DNA of 64,000 nucleotides from Stenotrophomonas africana (GTDB taxonomy: Bacteria; Pseudomonadota; Gammaproteobacteria; Xanthomonadales; Xanthomonadaceae), in NCBI RefSeq assembly GCF_013004645.1, contig NZ_JABEME010000001.1:372001-436000 (forward strand), given 5' to 3'. The position numbers and the translations under genes were made by a program. The notes beneath the pieces are model-generated. The model did no database searches. It saw nothing but the letters and a program-made list of their open reading frames with translations, and was not told the DNA's origin. Positions 25,560 to 37,402 of the stretch are shown in pieces (positions within the stretch are counted from its first letter, which is position 1; every line of letters starts with the position of its first letter).

Positions 25560-26565
25560 TGTGCTGCACGACGACGCGACGACGCCCCCGGCCAAGCGCC
25601 GCCTGGGCCCGATCCTGATAATGGTGCTGCTGGTCCTGGTGGTACTGGGCTTGTGGCTGGCCTGGCGCAGCCCTGCCGACCAGATCCAGGGCATGGCCGA
25701 TGCGGACACCATCAACGTGGCCGCCAAGATCACCGCACGCGTGGCCGAGTTGAAGGTGCGCGAGGGCGACCGCGTGCAGCCAGGGCAGGTGCTGTTCCTG
25801 CTCGACAGCCCCGAAGTGGCCGCCAAGGAACAGCAGGCGCACGGCGCCCTGGCCGCCGCACAGGCCGTGGCCGACAAGGCCGACGAAGGTGCGCGCAGCG
25901 AAGACATCCGCGCCGCCGAAGCGAACTGGAAGCGGGCCGAAGCCGGTGCGACGCTGGCTGAAGCCACCTACCAGCGCGTGCAGAACCTGTTCAACGAAGG
26001 GGTGATGACCCGGCAGAAGCGCGATGAAGCGCATGCCCAGGCCACCAGTTCGCGCGAACTGGCACGTGCCGCCCGCGCGCAGTACGACATGGCATTGGCC
26101 GGCGCACGCGAGCAGGACAAGCGCGCCGCCCAGGGCCAGGTGCAGCAGGCACAGGGCGCAGTGGCCGAAGTCAACGCCGCGCGTGTCGAAGTGGAAGGGC
26201 GCGCGCCGGTGGCCGGCGAAATCAACAAGCGCATGGCCGACCCGGGCGAACTGGTGCCGGCCGGCTACCCGGTGTTCACCCTGGTCGACATCGACCGCAT
26301 GTGGGTGGCGATGAACCTGCGCGAATCGCAGATGCAGGGCCTGAAGGTCGGCAGCAAGCTGCAGGGCAGCGTGCCGGCGCTCGGCCTGGACGGCGAATTC
26401 GAGGTCTACTTCATCAACCCGGCGGGCGACTATGCAACCTGGCGTACCACCCGCCAGTCGTCCGGCTACGATGTCCGCAGCTTCGAGGTGCGGGTGCGCC
26501 CGGTACGCCGCATCGAGGGCTTCCGCCCCGGCATGAGCGTGCTGTTCGCATGGCCCCAGCACTGA
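25552..26565 (+). CDS. HlyD/EmrA-family periplasmic adaptor
   Basis: A 337-residue membrane-fusion protein. A short cytoplasmic N-terminus and one TM helix (about 21-39: ILIMVLLVLVVLGLWLA) precede the lipoyl half motif VAAKITARVAELKVREGDRVQPGQVLF, a coiled coil (about 85-210, rich in Ala/Glu/Gln) and the second lipoyl/barrel region GRAPVAGEINKRMADPGELVPAGYPVFTLVDID. It bridges the inner-membrane permeases to the TolC-like channel. The gene overlaps both neighbours. Confidence 0.93.
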   Translation: MSDVLHDDATTPPAKRRLGPILIMVLLVLVVLGLWLAWRSPADQIQGMADADTINVAAKITARVAELKVREGDRVQPGQVLFLLDSPEVAAKEQQAHGALAAAQAVADKADEGARSEDIRAAEANWKRAEAGATLAEATYQRVQNLFNEGVMTRQKRDEAHAQATSSRELARAARAQYDMALAGAREQDKRAAQGQVQQAQGAVAEVNAARVEVEGRAPVAGEINKRMADPGELVPAGYPVFTLVDIDRMWVAMNLRESQMQGLKVGSKLQGSVPALGLDGEFEVYFINPAGDYATWRTTRQSSGYDVRSFEVRVRPVRRIEGFRPGMSVLFAWPQH

Positions 26566-27737
26566 GCCCCGACCGAGGCGGCTTCGCCGCCTCTTGGCGA
26601 CGCGAGCTTCGGTCGCTGCGCGGCAACCGCGCCGATCTGATGCTGGTCACCGTGCTGCCCCTGCTGATGCTGCTGGTGATGGCGTGGATGTTCACGCCCT
26701 CGGTAATGCGCGACATTCCGATCGCCGTGGTCGACCTCGACCACAGCAGTGACAGCCGCCTGCTGCTGCGCATGCTCGACGCCAGCCCCGGCGTACGCAT
26801 CACCAGCCAACCTGCGGACATGGAGGACGCACGTTCGCAGCTGCGCAGCCTGGACGTGTTCGCCATCGTGCTGGTGCCGCGCGACGTCACCCGACAGGCG
26901 CTGCGGGGCCGTCAGGGCACGGTGTTCGCCTATTACAACGCCACCTACATGACGACCGGCCAATCTGCGGCGCGCGATATCGGCGACGCGGTTTCGGCCT
27001 GGAACGCACGCTTGCTGCGCGAGCGCATCGGGCTGCAGGTCGGCCCGGGCAAGCTGCGTGCGGCGCCGATCGCGGTGCAGTCGGACATCCTGTACAACCC
27101 GGCACGCAGCTACGAATTGTTCCTGCTGCCGCTGATCTTCCCGGCGGTGATGTCGCTGGTGCTGGCACTTGCGGTGGCCGGCAGCCTCGGCCGTGAGATC
27201 CGCGACGGCACTCTGCCCGCCTGGATGGGCCGCACGCCATGGTCGGCGATTGCCGGCAAGGTCGCGCCGTACATCCTGCTGTTCTCGCTGTACGGCGCGC
27301 TTGGCATCGGTTACCTGGCCTGGCTGCGCGGCGATGGTGTGGCGGGCAGCGTGCTCCTGCTGCTGCTCGCGCAGCCACTGTTCTATCTGGCCACCGCCGC
27401 CTACGCGTTGTTCTTCGTCGGCGTCACCCGTGACATGGGCACTGCGCTGTCCGCAGTCGGGCTCAGCATCGGCACCGCACTGGCGTTCTCCAGCGCCACC
27501 TTCCCGGTGCTGGACGGCCCCCTGTTCACCCGCGTCTGGCACCAACTGCTGCCGCTCAGCGCCTACATCAAGCTGCAGACCCAGCAGCAGTTCATCGGTT
27601 CGCCGCTGCAGGTCTCGGTATGGCCGCTGGCCACGCTGTTGTTGATGGCGGTCGTGGCCGGTGGCATCGGCGGCCTGCGCCTGATCGCCTTCGCGCGCAC
27701 GCCCGAGGCCGCGCAACCGGCGGGAGCCGACACATGA
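26550..27737 (+). CDS. ABC-2-type permease, subunit 1
   Basis: A 395-residue inner-membrane protein with the ABC2_membrane_3 layout: one N-terminal TM (about 31-50), a large periplasmic domain (IPIAVVDLDHSSDSRLLLRMLDASPGVRI, LRSLDVFAIVLVPRDVTRQ, YYNATYMTTGQ), then five C-terminal TMs with the family block LPLIFPAVMSLVLALAVAGSLGREIRDGT. It resembles YhhJ/YbhS/YbhR. No Walker motif is present and no ATPase gene is in the operon. The start overlaps the HlyD gene by 16 bases, so expression is coupled. Confidence 0.9.
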   Translation: MAPALSPDRGGFAASWRRELRSLRGNRADLMLVTVLPLLMLLVMAWMFTPSVMRDIPIAVVDLDHSSDSRLLLRMLDASPGVRITSQPADMEDARSQLRSLDVFAIVLVPRDVTRQALRGRQGTVFAYYNATYMTTGQSAARDIGDAVSAWNARLLRERIGLQVGPGKLRAAPIAVQSDILYNPARSYELFLLPLIFPAVMSLVLALAVAGSLGREIRDGTLPAWMGRTPWSAIAGKVAPYILLFSLYGALGIGYLAWLRGDGVAGSVLLLLLAQPLFYLATAAYALFFVGVTRDMGTALSAVGLSIGTALAFSSATFPVLDGPLFTRVWHQLLPLSAYIKLQTQQQFIGSPLQVSVWPLATLLLMAVVAGGIGGLRLIAFARTPEAAQPAGADT

Positions 27738-28861
27738 GCCCACTCTGGCGCAGCCTGCGGCAGACCCTGATGGCGGTGCTGTGCGACCGCTATGCGATCG
27801 TGGTGATGGTCGGCGCGGTGATCCTGTACTCGTTCTTCTACCCGGCCGCGTACCGCCACCAGGTGGCCGGCAACCTCCCGGTGCTGGTGGTGGACGAAGA
27901 CCACAGCGCCACCAGCCGCGAACTGCTGCGAAAACTCGATGCACTTCGGGTCGCGCGCGTGGTCGGGCAACCAGCGGACATCGACAGTGCGCGCCAACAA
28001 CTGGAAGCCGGCCACGCCGAAGGCATCGTCGTGATCCCGGCCAACCTGGAGCGCGACATCCTGCGCGGCCACCCGGCCAAGCTGGTGCTGCTCGGCAACG
28101 GCGCCTACCTGGGCCGTGCCAGCTGGGTGCTGGGCAGCGTGGCCGATGCACTGGGCGCGTTCGGGCGTGACGCCGTGGTCGGCCAGGCCGCCTTCATGGG
28201 CGCGCCACAGGCGCCGCCGGTCACCCTGGTGCAGCGCCCGCTGTACAACACCCAGGAAGGCTATGGCAGCGCCATCGTGCCCGGTGTGGCCGAGCTGATC
28301 GTGCACCAGACCCTGCTGATGGGCATCGGCGTGCTGCTCGGTGGTCGTCGTCTTGCACTCGGCCGGCGCCTGCGCTTCGACCTGCCGACCCTGGCCGGCA
28401 TGGCGATGGGCTTCGGCCTGATCGGCCTGTTCGGCCTGTTCTGGTACGCCGGGTTCACCGCCTGGGTGCAGGACTATCCGCGCGGCGGGAACCCACTGGG
28501 CCAGCTGCTGGGCGGCACCCTGTTCATCGCCGCTACCGTGGTTTTCGGCCTGTTCGTCGGCAGCTTCTTCCGCACCCGCGAACGCGCCTTCCAGTTCATC
28601 ATCGCCACCTCGATCCCGCTGTTCTTCCTGGCCAACCTGTCGTGGCCGGCAGTGATGACGCCGCAACCGCTGGTCTGGCTGGCGCAGCTGCTGCCTACCA
28701 CCTCCGGTATCAACCTGATGGTGCGCCTGAACCAGATGGACGCCAGCCTGGCCGACGTCAGCCACGAACTGATCACCCTCACCGTCCTGCTGCTGCTCTA
28801 CGGCAGCCTCGCCACCTGGCGCCTCCTCGCAAAAAAGGGGACGGAGGGGATTAAGTCGTAA
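27734..28861 (+). CDS. ABC-2-type permease, subunit 2
   Basis: A 375-residue paralogue of subunit 1 beginning in an ATGA overlap. Topology is again one TM (about 22-40), a periplasmic domain (LPVLVVDEDHSATSRELLRKL, AEGIVVIPANLERDILRG, GNGAYLGRASWVLGSV), then five TMs. The last residues (KKGTEGIKS) and the stop codon are encoded by the left arm of a 26-bp inverted repeat, so the C-terminus has been shaped by that repeat. Together the two permeases likely form a heterodimer. The ATPase must come from elsewhere, or the system works differently. Confidence 0.88.
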   Translation: MSPLWRSLRQTLMAVLCDRYAIVVMVGAVILYSFFYPAAYRHQVAGNLPVLVVDEDHSATSRELLRKLDALRVARVVGQPADIDSARQQLEAGHAEGIVVIPANLERDILRGHPAKLVLLGNGAYLGRASWVLGSVADALGAFGRDAVVGQAAFMGAPQAPPVTLVQRPLYNTQEGYGSAIVPGVAELIVHQTLLMGIGVLLGGRRLALGRRLRFDLPTLAGMAMGFGLIGLFGLFWYAGFTAWVQDYPRGGNPLGQLLGGTLFIAATVVFGLFVGSFFRTRERAFQFIIATSIPLFFLANLSWPAVMTPQPLVWLAQLLPTTSGINLMVRLNQMDASLADVSHELITLTVLLLLYGSLATWRLLAKKGTEGIKS

Positions 28862-28907
28862 ACGGCCGGTTTGGGGGATTGCGACTTAATCCCCTCCGTC
28901 CCCTTTT
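28833..28907. repeat. Perfect 26-bp inverted repeat at the end of the efflux operon
   Basis: Arms 28833-28858 and 28882-28907 are exact reverse complements, AAAAGGGGACGGAGGGGATT then AAGTCG, around a 23-nt loop. The arms end in A4/T4 runs, so the transcript would form a long hairpin with a U-run in either direction. It can serve as a bidirectional terminator between the convergent permease and glycine-zipper genes. Its size and sharp edges look like a dispersed genomic repeat rather than an ordinary terminator. Confidence 0.85.
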
Positions 28908-28987
28908 CCGTAACGACGAACGCCGGCGCAAGGCCGGCGTTCGACTACCGCGGTGTGGAAGGGGAAACGGGGGCTGTCAGCGATCGA

Positions 28988-29350
28988 TCAGCGGTAGACG
29001 CGTTCGCAGCGGCGCTCGACCACGCGGTCGCCGTTCTTCTGCTGGCTGTTGCCCTGGATCTGGCGACCGGCCGCACCACCGGCGACGGCACCGGCCACGG
29101 TAGCGAGCTTCTTGCCATTGCCGCCGCCCACCTGGTTGCCCAGCAGGCCGCCAATCACCGCGCCGGTGGCCGTACCGGCAATGCGGTTGGGATCGCGTGA
29201 GTTGCGCTGCACTTCAACGTTCTTACAGACCACGCGGCTGCCGTCGTTGAACCTGCGTCCCTCATCGCGCGGCCCGTAGGTCTGCGCGCCAGCCACGGAC
29301 GAAGCCGCCAGCAGGGTGCCCAGCACAAGCAATCGGGTCGAGGTCTTCAT
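28988..29350 (-). CDS. Glycine-zipper 2TM-domain outer-membrane/periplasmic protein (SlyB/17-kDa-like)
   Basis: A 120-residue exported protein. The signal peptide ends near SVAGA-QTYG. Residues about 60-100 contain the glycine zipper IAGTATGAVIGGLLGNQVGG and KLATVAGAVAGGAAGRQIQG, typical of the Rickettsia 17-kDa/SlyB group, followed by a polar tail ending CERVYR. Two cysteines (about 41 and 116) may pair. ATG 29350 is chosen over 29356 because AGGAG lies at the right distance only for it. The role is probably in envelope integrity; no partner genes are adjacent. Confidence 0.88.
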   Translation of the reverse strand: MKTSTRLLVLGTLLAASSVAGAQTYGPRDEGRRFNDGSRVVCKNVEVQRNSRDPNRIAGTATGAVIGGLLGNQVGGGNGKKLATVAGAVAGGAAGRQIQGNSQQKNGDRVVERRCERVYR

Positions 29351-29522
29351 GGCCATCTCCTGAGTTCCGGTATGGCGCAAGTGTCCTCCCGCGGTTGGCA
29401 ACCGGAAGTGAAATGCGCGTGCCCGCCATTTCATCGGCCATCGCGCGTTCAGGAAGAAAATCCGCGCCCATCGCGACCAGCCGTCGCGATGGGCGCCGTC
29501 TCCCTGCCGGCATTGCCCCCTG

Positions 29523-31745
29523 CTAGAACTCCTCCCAACCACCCGCATTGGCGGCCAACGTCGGCTCCATCCGCGGCGACAGCACCGCCGGCCGGCGCAC
29601 CGGCGCAACCGATGCCGCCACCGCTGCCAGCGCCGGGCGCACCACTGCGGCGGCGGTCACTGCCCCCGTGCGGAACACCGACACTGCCTCGGCCAACAGG
29701 TTTGCCTGCTCCTCCATCGAGCGCGCTGCGGCACTGGCTTCTTCGACCAGCGCGGCATTCTGCTGGGTGGTCTCGTCCATCTGCACCACCGCCTGGTTGA
29801 CCTGTTCGATGCCCGAGCTCTGCTCCTGGGATGCAGCGGAGATGTCGGCCATGATGTCGGTGACTCGCTGCACCGAGGCCACGATCTCGCCCATCGTGGT
29901 GCCGGCCTGGCGGACCAGGGCCGATCCATCGGCGACCTTGCCGACCGAATCCTCGATCAGGCCCTTGATCTCCTTGGCCGCACCGGCCGAGCGCTGTGCC
30001 AGCGTGCGCACCTCACTGGCCACTACCGCAAAGCCCCTGCCCTGCTCGCCGGCACGCGCGGCTTCCACCGCCGCGTTCAAGGCCAGGATGTTGGTCTGGA
30101 AGGCGATGCCGTCGATGACACTGATGATCTCGGCGATCTTCTTCGAAGAGGCTTCGATGGCCGACATCGTGGTGACCACCTGCCCGACCACTTCGCCGCC
30201 CTGCGAGGCGACACCGTGCGCGCCGATGGCGAGCTGGTTGGCCTGGCGTGCGTGCTCGGCATTCTGTTTCACGGTGGAGGTCAGTTCCTCCATCGACGCA
30301 GCCGTCTCTTCCAGGTTTGCCGCCTGCTGTTCGGTGCGCCGCGACAGGTCGGTGTTGCCCGAGGCAATCTCGCCTGCCGCCAGGTTGATGCTGGACGCGC
30401 TGGACTGGATGCGGCCGACAATCTGCTTGAGCTGATCGACGGTGGCATTGCAGTCATCGCGCATGCGGGCAAACACGCCGTGGAAGTCCCCCTGCATGCG
30501 TACGGTGAGGTCACCGCGCGAGATCGCCTGCAGCAGGGTCGAGACCTGCACCAGGTTCTCGTCGGTGGTCTGCATCAGCCGGTTGAGCCCTGCCACCATG
30601 TCGCGGAAATCGTAGGCGAAGCGACCTTCGTCGCCACGCAGGCTGAAGTCGCCTGCCGCGGCCGCTGTCGCCAACCGGCGGATCTCGCTGTTGATCGCCG
30701 ACAGGCTGGTCTTGGTTTCGTCCATCGCCTGGGTGATCGCCGCCTTCTCGCCGGGCAGCGGGTCCATGTCCACCGACAGATCGCCGCGTGCGTAGTGCTT
30801 CATCACCTCGATCAAGCGGTTCTGCACCTGCACGTGCGATCCGACCAGCGCATTGGTCTCATGCACCATGCGCCCGTAGTCGCCGGGGAAGGCGCTCTCG
30901 TCCATGCGGTAGCTGAGGCTGCCCGCATCGTGCTGGCGCGCCAGCTCACCCTGCGCCGCCATCACCGCCTGCAGCTGTGCCTGCATGCGCTGCATCGACC
31001 TGAGCAACTGGGTCACTTCATCGTTGCCCGAGGCATCGATGACGTTGTCCAGCCGCCCATTGGCGATACCGTCGGCCAGCTTCACCGCGCCTTCCAGAGG
31101 GCGGGTCAGGCTGCGGGTGGTCGCCCACGCGGCCAGCGCGCCGAGCAACAGGCTCATCACGCCGAACACGATCGACAAGGTGCCGGTCCAGGATTCGGTT
31201 GAACGGTATTCCTCGCGGCTGCGCTCGGTCAGCGTCTCCTGATGCCGCAGCAGCGTCGAGATGGCCTCGTTCCACGCCGTCGCCAGCCCATGCTCGGCGA
31301 GCAGTTCCTTGGCCGCGCCGTCGAAATCACCCGCCTTCAAGCGCTCGTGCAGATGCCGGGTGGAGGCGTCGGTGGCCTTGCGTGCCGCATCGATTTTCGC
31401 AACCAGGGTATCGCCGGTGGCGTCACGCGGAATCTTGATGTATTTGGCCCAGATACCATCGTAGGACTGCGACAGCTGCTGTGCGCGCTGATAATCCTGG
31501 TCAAAATCCTCGCCGCGCTTGATCACCATCAGGCGCCGATGCATCAGCACCGCATTATTGGTATCCAGCATGTCGTTCAACAGCCGCATCTTGACCATGT
31601 TGACGCCCACCACTTTCTCGAACTGGGCGGACTTCAGGTGATTTCCATACAGCACCAGGCCGACGATGGCCACGATGAACAGCAGCAGCAGACCAAACCC
31701 GGCACCCAGCCGGGATCCCACTCGGAGGTTGCGTAAGGCGAGCAT
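29523..31745 (-). CDS. Methyl-accepting chemotaxis protein
   Basis: Transmembrane chemoreceptor of 740 residues. TM1 (about 12-33) is followed by a 4-helix-bundle MCP periplasmic domain (about 34-190), TM2 (about 192-213), a HAMP domain ([19 protein letters not shown]) and further HAMP-like segments, then a signalling domain with the hairpin tip [42 protein letters not shown]. The C-terminus ends GGWEEF, a pentapeptide of the NWETF type that tethers CheR/CheB. A sigma-28-type promoter lies just upstream and rules out the longer starts; ATG 31745 has AAGGGA at proper spacing. The ligand is unknown. Confidence 0.95.
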   Translation of the reverse strand: MLALRNLRVGSRLGAGFGLLLLFIVAIVGLVLYGNHLKSAQFEKVVGVNMVKMRLLNDMLDTNNAVLMHRRLMVIKRGEDFDQDYQRAQQLSQSYDGIWAKYIKIPRDATGDTLVAKIDAARKATDASTRHLHERLKAGDFDGAAKELLAEHGLATAWNEAISTLLRHQETLTERSREEYRSTESWTGTLSIVFGVMSLLLGALAAWATTRSLTRPLEGAVKLADGIANGRLDNVIDASGNDEVTQLLRSMQRMQAQLQAVMAAQGELARQHDAGSLSYRMDESAFPGDYGRMVHETNALVGSHVQVQNRLIEVMKHYARGDLSVDMDPLPGEKAAITQAMDETKTSLSAINSEIRRLATAAAAGDFSLRGDEGRFAYDFRDMVAGLNRLMQTTDENLVQVSTLLQAISRGDLTVRMQGDFHGVFARMRDDCNATVDQLKQIVGRIQSSASSINLAAGEIASGNTDLSRRTEQQAANLEETAASMEELTSTVKQNAEHARQANQLAIGAHGVASQGGEVVGQVVTTMSAIEASSKKIAEIISVIDGIAFQTNILALNAAVEAARAGEQGRGFAVVASEVRTLAQRSAGAAKEIKGLIEDSVGKVADGSALVRQAGTTMGEIVASVQRVTDIMADISAASQEQSSGIEQVNQAVVQMDETTQQNAALVEEASAAARSMEEQANLLAEAVSVFRTGAVTAAAVVRPALAAVAASVAPVRRPAVLSPRMEPTLAANAGGWEEF

Positions 31746-31776
31746 CTCAATTCCCTTGATCATGGCCGTACGATCG

Positions 31777-31803
31777 GTTGCGGCGCAGGCAAGGGAAACT
31801 TTA
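31777..31803 (-). promoter_or_regulatory. Sigma-28 (FliA)-type promoter of the chemoreceptor gene
   Basis: On the minus strand a perfect -35 element TAAAGTTT (31803-31796) is followed after exactly 11 bp by GCCGCAAC (31784-31777), close to the consensus -10 GCCGATAA. Transcription would begin near 31770, leaving a leader that fits a start at 31745 with its AAGGGA ribosome site but not the upstream in-frame starts. Confidence 0.75.
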
Positions 31804-32354
31804 TGGGCCGTTATTATTGCATCGATCCAAAACAACGAAACTGTGCAGGCGGTCGTGAAATTGAACGGAGCCAGGAGGTATACCCGAAAATATCGACACC
31901 CCCTCACACACGGATCAATACCGCGCCGCCATCACGGGTATCGACGCAGCCACGACTTTCAACATTCAGCGGTTATACGCCCCACTGGAGTCAGCCAGAA
32001 TGGTTACAGGAGTTCATACCATGCCCCTGCATCTCCATATTCATTTTCTCCGAAGTACGCCCATGGAGTACCGGCAGGAGCAGCGGAGCGTATTGCGAGC
32101 GGCGTAACATCATCTGAAATGCATCTCGATGGCGGGGTGACCTGCAATCGCCGGGGCGTGGCCCAACGTACGACTCATGCCATGGAACGCATCATTATTG
32201 AGGCTCCATGCACTCCGCTTGAGACTGACGTAACTCCTGGTGCGGGCGCTATACACGGCCATACGGCGCGCAGTCTGTGTTGCCCGGATGTGCTCCGCAG
32301 ATCGCGCGCCACGCGCCCCCTCATCCGCACCTGGAACAACGCTACAGTCCGTAC
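31804..32354. other. Gene-poor, AT-richer intergenic stretch
   Basis: About 550 bp with no convincing gene. The base composition is clearly more AT-rich than the flanks, and short open frames (for example 31803-32117) encode low-complexity proteins without recognisable motifs or good ribosome sites. Between the chemoreceptor and the barstar-like gene it may be the remains of a lost gene or transferred DNA. No RNA gene or repeat was recognised. Confidence 0.6.
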
Positions 32355-32747
32355 ATGACCATCACCCTGCAGATCGAAGGAACCGCCATCGATGACATTG
32401 CCGGCCTGTACGCGGAGATCAACCGCGTGTTCATGGCCGGCGAGGACTGGCAGCTCGGGCCGAGCCTGGATTCGCTGGACGACCTGTTGCATGGCGGCTA
32501 TGGCGCGTTGGCCGGCCATGCGCAGGCCACACTGATCTGGCGCGATATCGCCCACAGCCGCACGGCTCTGGGCGTCGAGACCACCCGCCAATGGCTGCAG
32601 GCCAAGCTGGACACACCGGGCAGCTTCAATTCGCAGGCCATTGCCCGCCAACTGGACGCGCTGCAACGGGGCGAAGGTCCGACCTACTTCGAGATCGTCA
32701 TGGAGATCTTCGGCGGCCACCGGCAGATCACCCTGGTCCCGGCCTGA
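32355..32747 (+). CDS. Barstar-family ribonuclease-inhibitor-like protein
   Basis: A 130-residue cytosolic protein. ITLQIEGTAIDDIAGLYAEINRVF opens as barstar does (beta strand then helix), followed by SLDSLDDLLHGGYGAL, the counterpart of barstar's LDALWDCL, then TLIWRDIAHSR. The C-terminal FEIVMEIFGGHRQITLVP gives the last helix and strand. Barstars inhibit secreted RNases of the barnase type or act as immunity proteins for toxin domains. No RNase or toxin gene is next to it, so it appears to be an orphan; the AT-rich gap upstream could have carried a partner. Confidence 0.8.
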   Translation: MTITLQIEGTAIDDIAGLYAEINRVFMAGEDWQLGPSLDSLDDLLHGGYGALAGHAQATLIWRDIAHSRTALGVETTRQWLQAKLDTPGSFNSQAIARQLDALQRGEGPTYFEIVMEIFGGHRQITLVPA

Positions 32748-32872
32748 CCCGGATGCTGTGCCGTACTCCGGTGGCGGCAGCCCTGCGCCCCAGCAGTTAC
32801 CATGGACGGCCCTGTACCAGCTTCGCTGCCGCCGCCCTCCGGCGCGGCCGGACGCCCTGATCCACGAGTCCC

Positions 32873-35464
<2,592 letters not shown>

Positions 35465-35481
35465 CCGCAGCGCACGTGCTT

Positions 35482-35504
35482 GGCCTCCTGCCTGGCAGGA
35501 GGCC
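35482..35504. terminator. Strong hairpin after mutS
   Basis: GGCCTCCTGCC and its exact reverse complement are separated by one base, giving at least a 9-bp GC-rich stem 18 bp after the mutS stop. No U-run follows, so termination is likely but not certain. Confidence 0.5.
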
Positions 35505-35526
35505 CATCGAAAGATTTCGCAAATCT

Positions 35527-35552
35527 GATTCTGCGTTTCAATTGACAGAATC
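35527..35552. promoter_or_regulatory. Inverted repeat and -35-like element upstream of the catalase gene
   Basis: GATTCTG and CAGAATC are inverted repeats spaced by 12 bp, and a TTGACA hexamer (35542-35547) overlaps the second arm. The area is AT-rich and about 100-120 bp before the catalase start. This is a plausible promoter with a regulator site, but it is not a clear match to the four-element OxyR pattern. Confidence 0.4.
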
Positions 35553-35650
35553 TATCAACCTGAACGAATCATTCGATTATTCATTTCATCTGGCGCTAGC
35601 TAAAGTCGAGTGAAGATGTTCCACCCCATCTTCACCCGCAGGAGCCAGCC

Positions 35651-37294
35651 ATGAGCCAGTCCGATAACAACAGCCCCAAATGCCCGTATCACACCGCGCC
35701 GTCGCCTGCGGAAGGCGCCCAGCAGCAGCGCGAGCTGAGCACCACGCCGAAGCAGAAGCAGGGTGATGACCCGGTCACCCCGATGACCACGGCCTTCGGC
35801 GCGCCGGTGGTGGACAACCAGAACAGCAAGACCGCCGGCCCGCGCGGCCCGCTGCTGATGGAAGACGTGTGGCTGCTGGAAAAGCTGGCCAACCTCAACC
35901 GCGAGATCATTCCCGAGCGCCGCATGCACGCCAAGGGCTCGGGCGCGTTCGGTACTTTCACCGTCACCCACGACATCAGCAAGTACACCCGCGCCAAGCT
36001 GTTCGAGAAGGTCGGCAAGCAGACCGAGATGTTCGCGCGCTTCACCACGGTGGCCGGCGAGCGCGGCGCCGCCGACGCCGAGCGTGACATCCGCGGCTTC
36101 GCGCTGAAGTTCTACACCGAAGAAGGCAACTGGGACCTGGTCGGCAACAACACGCCGGTGTTCTTCCTGCGCGACCCGCGCAAGTTCGCCGACCTCAACA
36201 AGGCCGTGAAGCGCGACCCGCATACCAACCTGCGCAGCGCGCGCAACAACTGGGACTTCTGGACGCTGCTGCCCGAAGCCCTGCTGCAGGTGACCGTGGT
36301 GATGAGCGACCGCGGCATTCCGCGCAGCTTCCGCCACATGCACGGCTTCGGCTCGCACACCTACAGCTTCACCAACGCCGACAGCGAACGCTTCTGGGTG
36401 AAGTTCCACTTCGTCAGCCAGCAGGGCATCGAATCGCTGACCGACGCGCAGGCGCAGATCCTGGTCGGCCATGACCGCGAAAGCCACGGCCGCGACCTGT
36501 TCGCCGCGATCGAGAAGGGCGACTTCCCGAAGTGGAAACTGTTCATCCAGGTCATGCCGGAGCTGGAGGCGGAAACCTACCGCATCCATCCGTTCGACCT
36601 GACCAAGGTGTGGCCGAAGAGCGACTACCCGCTGATCGAAGTGGGCCAGTTCGAACTGAACCGCAACCCGGTCAACTGGTACCAGGACGTTGAGCAGTCC
36701 GCGTTCGCACCGAGCAACCTGGTGCCGGGCATCGGCCCGTCGCCGGACAAGATGCTGCAGGCCCGCCTGTTCGCCTATTCCGATGCGCAGCGCTACCGCC
36801 TGGGCGTGAACCACCACCAGATTCCGGTGAACGCCGCTCGCTGCCCGGTGCACAGCAACCACCGCGACGGTGCGATGCGCGTGGACGGCAACTACGGCGG
36901 CCTGCCGCACTACGAGCCGAACAGCTACGGCCAGTGGCAGGAACAGCCGCAGTACCGCGAGCCGCCGATGAAGATCCGCGGTGACGCCGACTTCTGGAAC
37001 TTCCGCGAGGACGACGCCGACTACTTCAGCCAGCCCGGTGCCCTGTTCCGCAGCTACAACCAGGCACAGAAGGATCGCCTGTTCGCCAACACCGCCCGCG
37101 CCCTGGGCGATGCGCCGGACTTCATCAAGCAGCGCCACATCGACAACTGCAGCAAGGCCGACCCGGCCTATGGCGCTGGCGTTGCCGCGGCCCTGAAGGC
37201 CCTGGCCAGCCAGCCGTCGGATCCGTTCAAGCCGGCGCAGCCGGAAGCGGACTTCCCCACCGCGACCCCGGGCGCCGAAGACATCGAGCTCTGA
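35651..37294 (+). CDS. katA: Monofunctional heme catalase
   Basis: A 547-residue clade-type catalase that converts hydrogen peroxide to water and oxygen. The distal histidine lies in [14 protein letters not shown] (His93), the distal Asn in [13 protein letters not shown], and the proximal heme-ligating Tyr in [32 protein letters not shown] is the usual NADPH/wrapping-loop region. An N-terminal polar extension of about 40 residues precedes the conserved [14 protein letters not shown]. No signal peptide is visible, so cytosolic. It is monocistronic with its own terminator. Confidence 0.97.
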   Translation: MSQSDNNSPKCPYHTAPSPAEGAQQQRELSTTPKQKQGDDPVTPMTTAFGAPVVDNQNSKTAGPRGPLLMEDVWLLEKLANLNREIIPERRMHAKGSGAFGTFTVTHDISKYTRAKLFEKVGKQTEMFARFTTVAGERGAADAERDIRGFALKFYTEEGNWDLVGNNTPVFFLRDPRKFADLNKAVKRDPHTNLRSARNNWDFWTLLPEALLQVTVVMSDRGIPRSFRHMHGFGSHTYSFTNADSERFWVKFHFVSQQGIESLTDAQAQILVGHDRESHGRDLFAAIEKGDFPKWKLFIQVMPELEAETYRIHPFDLTKVWPKSDYPLIEVGQFELNRNPVNWYQDVEQSAFAPSNLVPGIGPSPDKMLQARLFAYSDAQRYRLGVNHHQIPVNAARCPVHSNHRDGAMRVDGNYGGLPHYEPNSYGQWQEQPQYREPPMKIRGDADFWNFREDDADYFSQPGALFRSYNQAQKDRLFANTARALGDAPDFIKQRHIDNCSKADPAYGAGVAAALKALASQPSDPFKPAQPEADFPTATPGAEDIEL

Positions 37295-37315
37295 TCGCCC
37301 TGGCCCGTGTACGGC

Positions 37316-37350
37316 ACGCCGCCTCCCCGTGAGGCGGCGTCGCCGTTTTA
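37316..37350 (+). terminator. Rho-independent terminator of the catalase gene
   Basis: A 10-bp stem ACGCCGCCTC / GAGGCGGCGT (37316-37325, 37331-37340) with a 5-nt loop lies about 20 bp after the stop and is followed shortly by TTTT. Confidence 0.8.
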
Positions 37351-37402
37351 ACGGTCCGCGTCGTACCTTCTGCACGCCCAACCCCAATCAAGGATTCCGC
37401 AG

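Noticed and set aside
31666-32358. A 230-codon plus-strand frame covering the AT-rich gap
   Set aside because: It begins inside the chemoreceptor gene on the opposite strand, and the translation has no domain or hydrophobic pattern; no supporting ribosome site.
35527-35580. OxyR binding site before the catalase gene
   Set aside because: Partial resemblance only; the four spaced ATAG/CTAT elements cannot be aligned, so only a generic inverted repeat is reported.
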